NCBI RefSeq assembly: GCF_022867885.1
Contig: NZ_JALIFP010000009.1
Span: 1 to 64,000 of the forward strand
Length of the DNA stretch: 64,000 bases
Direction of reading: 5' to 3'
From: Lederbergia sp. NSJ-179
Lineage (GTDB): Bacteria > Bacillota > Bacilli > Bacillales > Bacillaceae_C
This document shows positions 17,200 through 26,600 of the stretch, piece after piece. Under the pieces are notes generated by a model. It made no database searches. It was given only the letters and a program-made list of their open reading frames with translations, and was not told the origin of the DNA. Position numbers and translations under genes: made by a program. The stretch's first letter is position 1. Each line of letters starts with the position of its first letter.

Positions 17200-17407
17200 G
17201 AAAAGCGCAAGCGCCTTTTAAATAGGAAGAACGGCTAAAAGCGCGACGTCCTGTCGCAACGCCGTTCTGACCTGCATCCTGCAGGCCTCCGACAAGCAAA
17301 TGTTCTGAGACAAGAAAAGTCCGGTCTTGACTTTTATTGTCTCAGGTTATTTGACCTCGAGCCGATGGCGCCTGGAGCTAGATCCAAACATTAGCCAATT
17401 TTTGCTT
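17200..17407. repeat. dispersed GC-rich palindromic repeat, full-length copy
   Basis: Opens with AAAAGCGCAAGCGCC and closes with GGCGCCTGGAGCTAGA and an ATTAGCCAATTTT tail. It contains an inner stem (AACGGC..GCCGTT) and a block AGTCCGGT..TTGACTTTTATTG. Related copies lie at 32233, 32392, 32850 (degenerate) and 50697. It is intergenic and non-coding; its strong self-complementarity suggests a structured transcript or a passive mobile element. Confidence 0.8.
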
Positions 17408-17421
17408 TCCTATCCTGTAAA

Positions 17422-17452
17422 GAAAGGGACCTACTTTGGCCCTTTTCTTTTT
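17422..17452 (-). terminator. terminator of the GNAT gene
   Basis: AAAGGGCC and GGTCCCTTT (minus strand) pair around a short loop and are followed by CTTTAC. It lies 33 nt after the acetyltransferase stop. Confidence 0.6.
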
Positions 17453-17484
17453 AATGCTGAATCCGCTTCTGATTAACTGATTTC

Positions 17485-18036
17485 CTATTCTCCCTTTAGA
17501 ATCGAGTAAATCTTAACATCCCAATGCCTTCCTTTTGCGAACATTTCCTTTCTTAATATGCCTTCAAAGGTCATACCTGCTTTTTCCATCACCCGACTGG
17601 AACCAATATTTTCGACAAAGCCTCTCGCTTGAATCCGAATCAAATCCATTTCTGCAAAACCAAAGCGAATCACCTCTTTGGCCGCTTCCGTCATAATGCC
17701 TCTTCCCCAGAAATCTCTCGATAACACATAGCCAATTTCGGCACTTCGATGTTTTGGTTTCCACCAAATGAAATCGATCGTCCCAATAATTTTACCCGTT
17801 TCTTTCCATTCGATCCCCCATGGTGCTACTTGCTTTTCAGCATATCGCTCCTTTGCAAAAGTGAGAAATTGCTCCGAGTCTGCGATTGTACGGTGGCGAT
17901 CCCATGTCACATAGCGGGATACTTCCTCATCTGATCCATAGAGGAAAATGTCTTCTACATCCGCATCCTTTAATTTCCTAAGACGCAAACGGTTTGTTTC
18001 TAAAACCGGCAAATCCAATATTCCCTGTTCGTTCAT
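17485..18036 (-). CDS. RimJ/RimL-type GNAT N-acetyltransferase
   Basis: 183 aa. LETNRLRLRKLKDADVEDIF is the typical opening of the acetyltransf_3 subfamily; EIGYVLSRDFWGRGIMTEAAK carries the acetyl-CoA-binding R-G-x-x-T/A loop, and the tail VENIGSSRVMEKAGMTFEGILR is the classical substrate-side motif. The ATG at 18036 is preferred since AGGAGTG lies 6 nt upstream; the longer frame runs into the divergent sspH leader. It probably modifies a protein N terminus or a small amine. Confidence 0.88.
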   Translation of the reverse strand: MNEQGILDLPVLETNRLRLRKLKDADVEDIFLYGSDEEVSRYVTWDRHRTIADSEQFLTFAKERYAEKQVAPWGIEWKETGKIIGTIDFIWWKPKHRSAEIGYVLSRDFWGRGIMTEAAKEVIRFGFAEMDLIRIQARGFVENIGSSRVMEKAGMTFEGILRKEMFAKGRHWDVKIYSILKGE

Positions 18037-18149
18037 GGCTAACACTCCTTTTGCCTTATTATATACGAAACATTCCGGGAAAAGCACCCCAGCATTTCCG
18101 TATATTTGCTTGCTTCCCGAGAAAATATATAGATAAGGAGGAGAAGAAA

Positions 18150-18326
18150 ATGGATATCCAACGCGCAAACGAAATAATGGAAGCTCCTAATATGATCCAT
18201 GTCCAGTATCGCGGCATTCCCGTCTATTTACAAAAAATTCACCCTGAGAATCAAACAGTCACCATCTTCCCATTGGATGATATGGAGCATGAACAAATTG
18301 TGGATGTAGAGGGCTTAATCGAATAA
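18150..18326 (+). CDS. sspH: H-type small acid-soluble spore protein
   Basis: 58 aa: MDIQRANEIMEAPNMIHVQYRG, then IPVYLQKIHPENQTVTIFPLDD and a VDVEGLIE tail, the SspH family pattern. These proteins are made in the forespore and accumulate in the spore core. AAGGAGGAG lies 7 nt before the ATG. A second sspH-like gene follows 38 bp downstream, giving a tandem pair. A forespore promoter is expected upstream between 18080 and 18130, but no box is convincing. Confidence 0.9.
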   Translation: MDIQRANEIMEAPNMIHVQYRGIPVYLQKIHPENQTVTIFPLDDMEHEQIVDVEGLIE

Positions 18327-18364
18327 TCAATCTGACAGCCAAAAAAATGGAGGAGGTTTTAACA

Positions 18365-18547
18365 TTGAATCGACAGAGAGCGGAACAAATTGTCCAAACG
18401 GGCGAGTTAAAGCATGTTACCTATCAAGGCGAGCGTATTTATATCCAGCAAATTGATAAAAATAGTGATACGGCACGTGTTTATCCATTAGATGACCCAC
18501 AAAAAGAATTTGATGTACCTATTTCTCAGCTCGTTGAAAAGCCGTAA
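18365..18547 (+). CDS. sspH: second H-type small acid-soluble spore protein
   Basis: 60 aa from TTG 18365, which has GGAGGAGG 8 nt upstream. LNRQRAEQIVQTGELKHVTYQGERIYIQQID and ARVYPLDDPQKEFDVPISQLVE align along their length with the neighbouring sspH product and with SspH. The paralogues are clearly diverged, so the duplication is old. A weak stem (AAAGCC..GGCTTT, 18538-18563) follows. Confidence 0.88.
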   Translation: MNRQRAEQIVQTGELKHVTYQGERIYIQQIDKNSDTARVYPLDDPQKEFDVPISQLVEKP

Positions 18548-18674
18548 TTTTTATCGTGGCTTTAGAAGTGGTGACAACTTAAACTGAAGCTTTGTTTATT
18601 ATTCCGATTGAATTACTGAATTTTATCTTGACAAGAGCGTTCCCATCCCCTATGATTAATTTCAATAACGAATA

Positions 18675-18777
18675 TTCTTATCAAGAGAAGCTAAGGGACT
18701 GGCCCGATGACGCTTCAGCAACCTCTGTCTACAGAAAGGTGCTACCTCCAGCAAGTTTTATTCTTGAAAGATAAGAG
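18675..18777 (+). ncRNA. SAM-I (S-box) riboswitch
   Basis: All S-box landmarks appear in order: P1 strand TTCTTATC, AAGAGAAGC, GGGACTGGCCCGATGA, CAGCAACC, AAGGTGCTACCTCCAGCAAG and the closing P1 strand GATAAGAG. A terminator follows at 18795. In Firmicutes this element shuts off sulfur genes when SAM is plentiful. It controls the flavoprotein/ABC operon downstream. Confidence 0.95.
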
Positions 18778-18794
18778 CTGGATATTCAAAATCA

Positions 18795-18825
18795 TCCCTC
18801 TTCCCATTCAAGAAGAGGGATTTTC
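18795..18825 (+). terminator. riboswitch-controlled terminator
   Basis: CCCTCTTC and GAAGAGGG form an 8-bp stem followed by ATTTTC. It is the expression platform of the SAM-I element just upstream. The rest of 18826-18992 is leader sequence with no gene. Confidence 0.85.
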
Positions 18826-18992
18826 TTCGCACTTGTTACTCTGGAAATTTTATGTCCGGATTTTGCGGATTCTTCTTAAAAAGGAGAAACAAACACAGTC
18901 AGCAAACATAAGGTAAAAGAAACGTTTTTTTACGGTTAAATCATACTAAACCAATGGGTATTGTAATACTACAAAATAGGAGGAAGAACAGA

Positions 18993-20153
18993 ATGGAGTT
19001 ATTTATTCGAACAGAACAACAACAATCATGGTTAAAAAAATTACAAGAGAAAGAAGGAAAGTTTAGAAATCTATCCGCCCAAATTGATGAACAGGGGATC
19101 TTCCCAAAAGAAAATATTCAAGATTTAGTTGATTTGGGCTATACGAAAATCACATTATCAAAGGAATTTGGTGGGGAAGGCTTAAATGTTTATGATATGG
19201 TCCTTTTTCAAGAAACATTAGCAAGCTATGACTCTAACACCGCTCTCTCTATCGGTTGGCATCTTGGCACTGTAGGGGAAATTTATGAAAAGAAAGCATG
19301 GACAACAGATAACCTCGATTTTTTAGCACAGGAAATTTTAAATGGTGCGATTGTTAATCGCTCCGTGAGTGAAGCGCAAACCGGTAGTCCAACAAGAGGC
19401 GGTCGCCCCGGCACAAACGCTGTGAGACAAGAGAATGGTGTTTGGATTCTGAATGGAAGGAAGACATTTACAACCGCCTCTCCTGTCTTAACCTATTTTT
19501 TAACCTCTGCTTGGATTGAAGAAAAGCAATCGATTGGTTTCTTCCTACTTCATAAAGATTTGCCAGGATTATCAGTGGATGAAACTTGGAATGTGATGTC
19601 AATGAGGGGAACGGGAAGCCATGATCTCGTTTTAGAAGATGTAAAAGTGGAGGATTCAAAGTTAATTGAATTACCTGATAAGAAAAGCCCTGCAAAATTC
19701 GGTGGCTGGGCCTTGCATATTCCTGCAACGTATCTAGGAATTGCCCAAGCCGCACGCGATTATGCTGTTCATTTTGCAAACCATCATACCCCTAATAGCT
19801 TAAATGGTCCGATTAGCCAATTACCAAATGTTCAACAACATCTTGGTGAAATTGAATTAGAACTAGCCCAAGCACGCCATCTATTATATAGCGTCGCTAC
19901 AGCCTATGATGATGAAAAACGAAGACAATACTTAACCAATGAAATCGCCATTGTCAAACATACCGTCACCAATTCAGCCATTAAGATCGTGGATAAGGCG
20001 ATGCGTGTTGTCGGAGCGAAAAGTTTACAACTAACCAATCCATTGCAACGGTACTATCGCGATGTGCGGGCCGGCTTGCATAACCCGCCAATGGATGATA
20101 TGACGATTAAAAATTTAGCCTTGACTGCGATTAAAGCGGCAGAAAATAAATAA
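18993..20153 (+). CDS. acyl-CoA dehydrogenase-family flavoprotein, probable organosulfur enzyme
   Basis: 386 aa with the three-part acyl-CoA dehydrogenase fold: helical N domain (LSKEFGGEGLNVYDMVLFQETLA), beta domain (SVSEAQTGSPTRGG, then NGRKTFTTASPV) and a C-terminal helical bundle. The family also includes FMN-dependent monooxygenases such as DszC and SfnC that open organosulfur compounds. First gene of a SAM-I-controlled operon with an amino-acid-type ABC importer, so a role in using an imported sulfur compound is likely, by context only. The ATG at 18993 has AGGAGG 9 nt upstream. Confidence 0.85.
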   Translation: MELFIRTEQQQSWLKKLQEKEGKFRNLSAQIDEQGIFPKENIQDLVDLGYTKITLSKEFGGEGLNVYDMVLFQETLASYDSNTALSIGWHLGTVGEIYEKKAWTTDNLDFLAQEILNGAIVNRSVSEAQTGSPTRGGRPGTNAVRQENGVWILNGRKTFTTASPVLTYFLTSAWIEEKQSIGFFLLHKDLPGLSVDETWNVMSMRGTGSHDLVLEDVKVEDSKLIELPDKKSPAKFGGWALHIPATYLGIAQAARDYAVHFANHHTPNSLNGPISQLPNVQQHLGEIELELAQARHLLYSVATAYDDEKRRQYLTNEIAIVKHTVTNSAIKIVDKAMRVVGAKSLQLTNPLQRYYRDVRAGLHNPPMDDMTIKNLALTAIKAAENK

Positions 20154-20233
20154 ACCATATTTTTGTAGAAAAAAATGAAGATGGGGTAAAAAACCTTTCC
20201 CATCCACCATTATAAACAGAAGGAGAACAGAAA

Positions 20234-21094
20234 ATGAAACATCTAAAATTATTTAGCCTCCTCATTGGAATCAGCCTTATCGGATTGCTAGCAGGTTGTG
20301 GCTCAGATTCTGCATCAGGAGAATCTAGTGGTTCTGATGGGGATGTAAAAAAGATTAAGGTGGCGTATGATCAAGCTTCAAAGCCGATTTCTTGGTTAGA
20401 TGACGATGGAAATCCAACAGGTTATGATGTGGAAGTCATGAAATTAGTGGATGAATTACTACCCCAATATGAATTTGAATATGTGGGCACAACAAGTGAT
20501 GACTTACTTGTTGGGGTTTCACAAGGGAAATATCAAGTTGGGGTCAAAAATGCCTTTTGGACAGAAGAAAGAACGGAAAAATTTATTTATCCAAAGGAAT
20601 TTCTAGGATTAAGCAGCATTGGACTCGTATTAAAAAAGGAAAATGAACAAATCAAGTCGCTAGAGGACTTTGCTTCAGCTGGAATGACGTTAGCTCCGAT
20701 TGCCGCCAATAATGCCCAATATACCGTAATTGATGAATACAATCAGAAAAATCCTGACAATCCAGTGAAACTCAAAGCTGGAGATACCTTTTCCGTTGAT
20801 GTGATTCAGTGGGTGAATGAAGGCCGGGTGGATGGTGGTATTTCTATTGAAGGTCCTTTTGAAAAGCAAGTGCTTGCGGAAGATGGCCCTTATCATAATC
20901 TTGTTAACGATGTTGTTTATAATGAATTCAATGTGATTAAAACTTGGCCGCTGTTTAATAAAAAGGAACAAGAATTTGCGGACGCCTATGATGAAGCGAT
21001 GAAAAAGCTAAAAGAAGAAAAGAAGTTAAATGATCTAATGAAGGAATTTTATAATCGCGATCTTTTTGAGGTGCTCGATCAAGTAGAAAGATAG
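20234..21094 (+). CDS. amino-acid ABC transporter substrate-binding lipoprotein
   Basis: 286 aa. A lipoprotein signal with lipobox LLAGC (Cys about residue 22) anchors it outside the membrane. The SBP_bac_3 domain follows: KVAYDQASKPISWLDDDGNPTGYDVEVMKLV at the start and the hinge-region EERTEKFIYPKEF. It presents the substrate to the two permeases downstream. S-box control points to a sulfur-containing amino acid such as cystine or a methylated cysteine; TcyJ/TcyK-like proteins are the nearest known parallels. Confidence 0.9.
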   Translation: MKHLKLFSLLIGISLIGLLAGCGSDSASGESSGSDGDVKKIKVAYDQASKPISWLDDDGNPTGYDVEVMKLVDELLPQYEFEYVGTTSDDLLVGVSQGKYQVGVKNAFWTEERTEKFIYPKEFLGLSSIGLVLKKENEQIKSLEDFASAGMTLAPIAANNAQYTVIDEYNQKNPDNPVKLKAGDTFSVDVIQWVNEGRVDGGISIEGPFEKQVLAEDGPYHNLVNDVVYNEFNVIKTWPLFNKKEQEFADAYDEAMKKLKEEKKLNDLMKEFYNRDLFEVLDQVER

Positions 21095-21134
21095 ATCACC
21101 ATTTTGCTAGAGACTCTTTTTTTCTTGAAGATAA

Positions 21135-21165
21135 GGTTGCACTATTCAAGAAGAATCGTGCAACC
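21135..21165 (+). promoter_or_regulatory. intra-operon hairpin between binding protein and permeases
   Basis: GGTTGCAC, 15 nt, GTGCAACC without a T run, in the 163-bp gap. Hairpins at this place commonly protect the upstream message and help make more binding protein than permease; that role is inferred. Confidence 0.45.
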
Positions 21166-21257
21166 CATTCAGCTTCCGAACAATAGAAACTTTATTTTTA
21201 TCTGAGAAAGATTCCACACACAAATTTTTCAATATTGAAAAAAGATGGTGAACAAAC

Positions 21258-21965
21258 ATGCAAAAGTATTTTGATGCCACCTATATTTGGGAGACATTTC
21301 CTGCACTTATTCCATTTTTAAAAGTTACCTTTATGGTGGTGATCCTTTCCGTTTTATTTGGATCCATTCTAGGTTTCATTTTAGCTGCGATGAAAATAGG
21401 AAAAAATAAGATTGCCCAAAAAATTGCCCATGGTTACACAACAGTTTTACGCTGTACTCCCTCTATTGTGCTATTGTTTTTAGTCTATTATGGAGTCCCA
21501 GCTATTTTTATACATTTTGGGATTGATTTAAATGATATTGATAAGGCTATTTTTGTTGTCATTACGTTTACTCTACAATTTGGAGCGATTATGTCTGAGG
21601 TGATTCGGACCGCTTATGAATCGATTGACAAAGGGCAATTTGAAGCGGCGGTGAGTGTCGGATTAAGTCCAACACAGGCTTACAGACGAATTATTTTTCC
21701 TCAAGCCTTTGTTGTCGCCTTACCTAATTTCGGTAATGGATTACTAGAATTATTAAAAGAAGGTTCTTTAGCTTATACGATTGGTTTAATTGATGTCATG
21801 GGAAAAGCGAATATGATCATTGCCAGCAATTATAATTCTCATGCCTTAGAAATTTACATTGCATTATCGATTATTTATTGGGTACTCTCCATTGCGATCG
21901 AACAAGTTTTCCTAAAGTTAGAGAAGTTTTTTAGTAAGGGCAAGCAAGTGATTAAAAGTGTGTAG
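21258..21965 (+). CDS. amino-acid ABC transporter permease, first subunit
   Basis: 235 aa, HisM-type membrane subunit with about five helices. The ATPase-contact (EAA) loop is at EAAVSVGLSPTQAYRRIIFPQA. It pairs with the next gene's product to form the channel. TcyL-like by organisation. It precedes the second permease by 12 bp. Confidence 0.9.
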   Translation: MQKYFDATYIWETFPALIPFLKVTFMVVILSVLFGSILGFILAAMKIGKNKIAQKIAHGYTTVLRCTPSIVLLFLVYYGVPAIFIHFGIDLNDIDKAIFVVITFTLQFGAIMSEVIRTAYESIDKGQFEAAVSVGLSPTQAYRRIIFPQAFVVALPNFGNGLLELLKEGSLAYTIGLIDVMGKANMIIASNYNSHALEIYIALSIIYWVLSIAIEQVFLKLEKFFSKGKQVIKSV

Positions 21966-21977
21966 GAAGGTGACAAC

Positions 21978-22685
21978 ATGGGGATTAATGTGGAATTTTT
22001 AATCGATACATTCTTTATTGCTTTATCTGGAGTGCCCGTCGCCTTGCTCATTACCATTGTGGCCCTCCTCATCGCTTTACCGCTTGGTTTTTTACTGGCC
22101 TTAACAAGACTTAACCAAATCCCAGTCCTTAACCAGTTTTCCCGTGTCTATGTATCATTTGTGCGTGGAACACCTGTTATTGTACAAATTTTTATTATTT
22201 ATAATAGTGTCCCTTTATTACTTTCAGCGATATTTGAAAAATACAATGTTCAAATAAATGTTTATGATATTAACCCGATTTGGTACGCCTTTATTGTCTT
22301 TTCTATCAATACAACAGCTATCCTAATTGAGGTCTTTCGCTCGGCCATTAACACGGTAAGCAAAGGACAATTAGAAGCCGCTTTATCTATCGGGTTAACC
22401 CAACCGCAAGCGTTTCGTAGAATCATCATTCCACAAACTTTAGTCGTTGCCTTACCAAATATTTGTACGGCAACCGTCAATCTCATTAAAGCAACCTCGT
22501 TAGGCTATGCGATGTCTTTACATGAAATTACGTTAAAAGCCCAAGTCGCCGCTAATGTTGGCTACAATTATGTGGAAGCTTATATCGATATTTTTCTTGT
22601 CTATTTAATTTTATGTAGTGCTGTAGAATACTTGTTTAAATGGTATGAGAAACGGATTACAAAGTATAAGATTGTCAATGCCTAA
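21978..22685 (+). CDS. amino-acid ABC transporter permease, second subunit
   Basis: 235 aa, paralogue of the preceding permease, with EAALSIGLTQPQAFRRIIIPQ as the ATPase-contact loop and the same helix plan. AAGGTG lies upstream of the ATG. Two different permeases with one binding protein and one ATPase is the TcyL/TcyM arrangement of B. subtilis. Confidence 0.9.
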   Translation: MGINVEFLIDTFFIALSGVPVALLITIVALLIALPLGFLLALTRLNQIPVLNQFSRVYVSFVRGTPVIVQIFIIYNSVPLLLSAIFEKYNVQINVYDINPIWYAFIVFSINTTAILIEVFRSAINTVSKGQLEAALSIGLTQPQAFRRIIIPQTLVVALPNICTATVNLIKATSLGYAMSLHEITLKAQVAANVGYNYVEAYIDIFLVYLILCSAVEYLFKWYEKRITKYKIVNA

Positions 22686-22706
22686 TCAAATGCTGGAGGC
22701 GAAAAA

Positions 22707-23462
22707 ATGTTACAAATCAAAAATGTTCATAAATCCTTTGGAAAAAATGAAATTTTGAAAGGTGTAGACTTGTCAATCGATAAGGGGGATGTAGTTGTTA
22801 TTATCGGTCCAAGTGGTTCTGGTAAAACGACCTTTCTTAGATGCATTAACTTTTTGGAAAAAGCGGATCAAGGCCAGGCTACCTTTGACGATTTGACCGT
22901 AGACCTCCATAGCGCATCCAAAAGGCAAATTCACCAAATCAGACAAAAAGTCGCCTTCGTTTTTCAAAATTATAATCTATTTCATAATAAAACAGCCTTA
23001 GAAAATGTAACAGAGGGATTAATTATTGGTAGGAAAATCCCAAAGGAAAAAGCAGAAAAAATGGGCAAGCAAGCCCTAGATAAGGTTGGCCTGTCCGATA
23101 AATACCAATCTTATCCAGGAGAACTTTCTGGAGGACAACAACAACGGGTGGGAATTGCTCGAGCGGTTGCGTTAAATCCAGACATTATATTATTCGATGA
23201 ACCTACATCTGCCCTCGATCCGGAACTTGTTGGTGAAGTCCTCACCGTCATGAAGGATATTGCCAACGAAGGAACGACCATGCTTGTCGTGACCCATGAA
23301 ATGTCCTTTGCCCAAAATGTGGCCAATCGAGTTATTTTTATGAATGATGGGGTCGTTGTCGAAGAAGGCTCTCCCCACGATATATTTATCAAACCGAAAG
23401 AAGAACGAACAAAGAAATTCCTCCGCAGAATTCTTGCCGAGGACTATGAGTATCATATATAG
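22707..23462 (+). CDS. amino-acid ABC transporter ATP-binding protein
   Basis: 251 aa GlnQ/TcyN-type ATPase. Walker [10 protein letters not shown], signature [14 protein letters not shown], Walker [15 protein letters not shown] and switch His in VVTHE are all intact. It energises the importer formed by the two permeases and is the last gene of the S-box operon, which ends at a strong terminator. Confidence 0.95.
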   Translation: MLQIKNVHKSFGKNEILKGVDLSIDKGDVVVIIGPSGSGKTTFLRCINFLEKADQGQATFDDLTVDLHSASKRQIHQIRQKVAFVFQNYNLFHNKTALENVTEGLIIGRKIPKEKAEKMGKQALDKVGLSDKYQSYPGELSGGQQQRVGIARAVALNPDIILFDEPTSALDPELVGEVLTVMKDIANEGTTMLVVTHEMSFAQNVANRVIFMNDGVVVEEGSPHDIFIKPKEERTKKFLRRILAEDYEYHI

Positions 23463-23489
23463 GAGTTGTCAGCGCAACTCCTATTTTTT
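23461..23489 (+). terminator. terminator of the S-box ABC operon
   Basis: AGGAGTTG, 6 nt, CAACTCCT then ATTTTTT, starting at the last codon of the ATPase gene. Confidence 0.9.
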
Positions 23490-23502
23490 AATTATGAATA
23501 AG

Positions 23503-23619
23503 TTATCCTTCTACAATGGCGAGATATCTCAATACACGTTCATCGAATTCAACGATTAATATATCGCCTCTTTCTTTGGCGGAATAAATTTTTGCCCCGA
23601 CAGGAAGCTTATTAGACAT
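23503..23619 (-). CDS. 38-aa conserved-looking small protein after sbcC
   Basis: ATG 23619 to TAA 23503 on the minus strand, 19 bp after the sbcC stop. The peptide starts MSNKLPVGAKIYSAKERG and contains a DILIVEFDERVLRYLA strand-rich stretch, balanced in composition and not repeat-derived. No textbook ribosome site precedes the ATG; coupling to sbcC is possible. I do not recognise the family, and a tail of a larger lost gene cannot be ruled out. Confidence 0.5.
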   Translation of the reverse strand: MSNKLPVGAKIYSAKERGDILIVEFDERVLRYLAIVEG

Positions 23620-23638
23620 TTCATTTTTTGAACTCTAA

Positions 23639-26600
23639 TTATTTCAATATAAATCGGGTTTGACTATGACCCTCCTTCGTTTTCTTTACCTCTAAGATAG
23701 CCGGGAAGATCGCTTTAAGCTCCTGAACATGGGAGATCACACCAATCATGCGCCCTGATTGTTGCAGATCCACCAATGTATCAATCGCTTTGTTTAAGGC
23801 TTCTTCATCTAAGGTGCCAAAGCCTTCATCAATAAACATGGTGTCGATCGAGATATTCCCTTGGAAGCTTTGGATAACATCAGACATGCCTAGGGCTAAA
23901 CAGAGAGAAGCATTAAATTTTTCTCCCCCAGATAAGGTTTTGACATCACGGGTTTGCCCAGTATACGAATCATAAATATCAAGAGCTAATCCACTTTGTC
24001 TACCATGAGATTCTTGCCGATCGCTACGGATCAAATCATATTGTCCATTTGAAAGTTTCTTTAATCTCAGATTGGCTGCTTCAATAATTCGCTCTAAATA
24101 TTCAATTTGCAGATAGCGTTCAAATGAAATTTTATGATGATTTTGACCGCGAATCACATCATATAAATCAGCTAAAACAGCTAGTTTTCGTTCGCTTTCC
24201 CGCACTCTTTTTTCTGCATCCGCAATTTTTTCCAGTAAATGGTTTGCTTCCTGATAAAATTTCTTGGATTGCTCCCATTGGTTGAATGCCGCTTCATAGG
24301 CTTGTTTGAAGTTTTCCAATTGCTGCTGCAAGAGGGTCAGATCGACCTTTTTCTGTCCTTTTAATATCGATTTTAATTCTTTTACTTGTTCTTGTAGCAA
24401 GGATCGCGTTTGTTTAAAATGATCGATGTCTCTTTTTAATTCTTCACGCGCCTCGTTTGACATATTCGCTAATCGATATTCTTCTTCATTAGCAAATTCG
24501 GCCTTTTGTAAAACTTCTTGAAAGGAGACTTCCGCTTTTTCTCTTTTGGCTGTTGTTTCCATATGCTGCTTTTGGGCATGCTCTAGATTGGACTGTGCCT
24601 TTGTCTGTTCATTTTGTGTTTGCTGAAGCCGCTTTTGCACTTGCTCCCATGCTTGTTCTCGTTTTGACGATTCATGTTCTGTAAGGCGGATTTGCTTTTC
24701 CAATTGGTCCAATACCCGCATTTCCTCAGGGATGATCCGGATTCGCTCCAAATAAATGGTCTTTGTATTTTCCATTTTCAATCGTTTTTCCTGATAACGC
24801 TGTTCCCATTTTTCCTTGTTCGCTTCTAACTGTTTCAGTTCCTTACTGCGCTCTTCGTACTCGGTTTTCCAGTTTGTCAATATGAACCGATCCGCCTTCA
24901 GCTTCTCGACTTCTTCGTTTAATTGTTTCCCTTCCTTTTTGAGCTCTTCCATTTTTAAGGGAATGTCAGCCAAAATGACTCCATTGGATTCCACCTCTTG
25001 CTGCTTCTCTTCTAGTTGCTTTGTATTCGCTGACCAATCGGCTCTCACAAGATGATAGTCATTTTCACAAACATCCACTTTCTTTTTTAACTCTTCTAGC
25101 TGCTCCCTTGTGATAGAATGCCCCTCATTTGTGGCTTTATGGGGATGTTCAAGACTCCCACAGACAGGACAGGGTTCCCCGTCATGCAAATGACTAGCTA
25201 GTACAAGTGCTTGATGATTCAACCAGCTACGCTCTCTTTCTTGATAGTTCGCTTGTTTCTGTTCATATAATTCCTTTTTCTGCTGCATTTCCTTCGCCAA
25301 AGCCGTTTGTCTTTTTGCAAGCTTTGTATACTCATTCAACAGCTTCCATTGTTCCCGCTTCATCGCCAGCCGTTCGCTTTTCTCCGGATACTCACTTACA
25401 GCCTTATCCAGATCAGCTATTTTTTGACTCATTTCCTCTGCTTCCCTACTCTTTACCTTGCTATCCTTTTTGACAGCCTCAAGCTGTTTCTCCATTTCTG
25501 CAGCCTGCTTTTCTAGCATTTGAATCTGTTGCTTCACTTGATCAATTTCTTTCACAACAGGCAAAAATTCCTGTAATCGCCTGAGCTCTTGCCGAATTCT
25601 TTCCCTTTCTTCCTTTTTCCCTTCTTCCTGCTGATAAGCATGAAGGACTTGTTGATATGTATCATCCATTTGATTTTTCGACCGGACCGCCTGCTCATAG
25701 GCCCGTATTTTTTCCGTTTCTTCCTGTCTCCATTCCTTCACCTGGCGCTCGTATGGTTCAATCATACTCGCTCTCTCGGCCGCTTCCCACTGTTTCTCCT
25801 TTTCTGTAAAAATAGGGAGCTGCTCTTCAAGCTGTTGGAGCTGTTGCTTCTTCTGTTCTAGCTCATCCAATCGTTCATTCAACGTTTGCGCTTGATGAAA
25901 TTCCGTTTGCTTTTGCGTATGCGCTTTGTAGGCTTTTTCATAATTTTGCCGATCCTGTCCAATTTGGCTATTATAATAAGCCACCTCTTCCTCTAAACCA
26001 GCAATGACTTGATGAAGATTGTAATGTTCTTGAGAAAGGACCAGGAAGATGGACGCTCCTTCTCGATGTGGTAAAGTGGCTTGGATGTTTTGAATATATG
26101 TATCTCGCACTTGTTTTTCTTGCTGAAAAGCTAGCTCAATCCGCTTCTTCCGATTTCGCAATCGCTCCCCTATTTGTTTATAAGCATCGGTTTTAAAAAG
26201 CCGTCGTAAAATATCCTCTTTATTTTCTGTTTGGGAGGTTAATAGTTTGCGAAATTCCCCCTGTGGCAGCATCACAATCTGTTTAAATTGATCTTGGGTA
26301 AGACCCATAAGCCCCTCAATCTTCTTATCAATCTCAGAAACCATTTGTCGATCTACACAAGGAATCTCTTTCCCATCGCAGATTTCAAAAAACTCATATC
26401 GTTCCCCTGTTTTCGTTTTATTCCCCTGTTTCACATGACCCAGTTGACGAAGAACACGGTATGTACGACCATGGAGTTCAAACACTAATTCAACAGATGT
26501 ATGGGTATCATCCTCTGCAAAATGACTGCGAAGCATCGTCTGATTTTCCCGATCTTGTCCACTCGCACTCCCATATAAGGCAAAACAAATGCCATCAAAA

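Noticed and set aside
18592-18916. Short plus-strand frames after the second sspH
   Set aside because: They overlap the SAM-I riboswitch and leader; no ribosome site.
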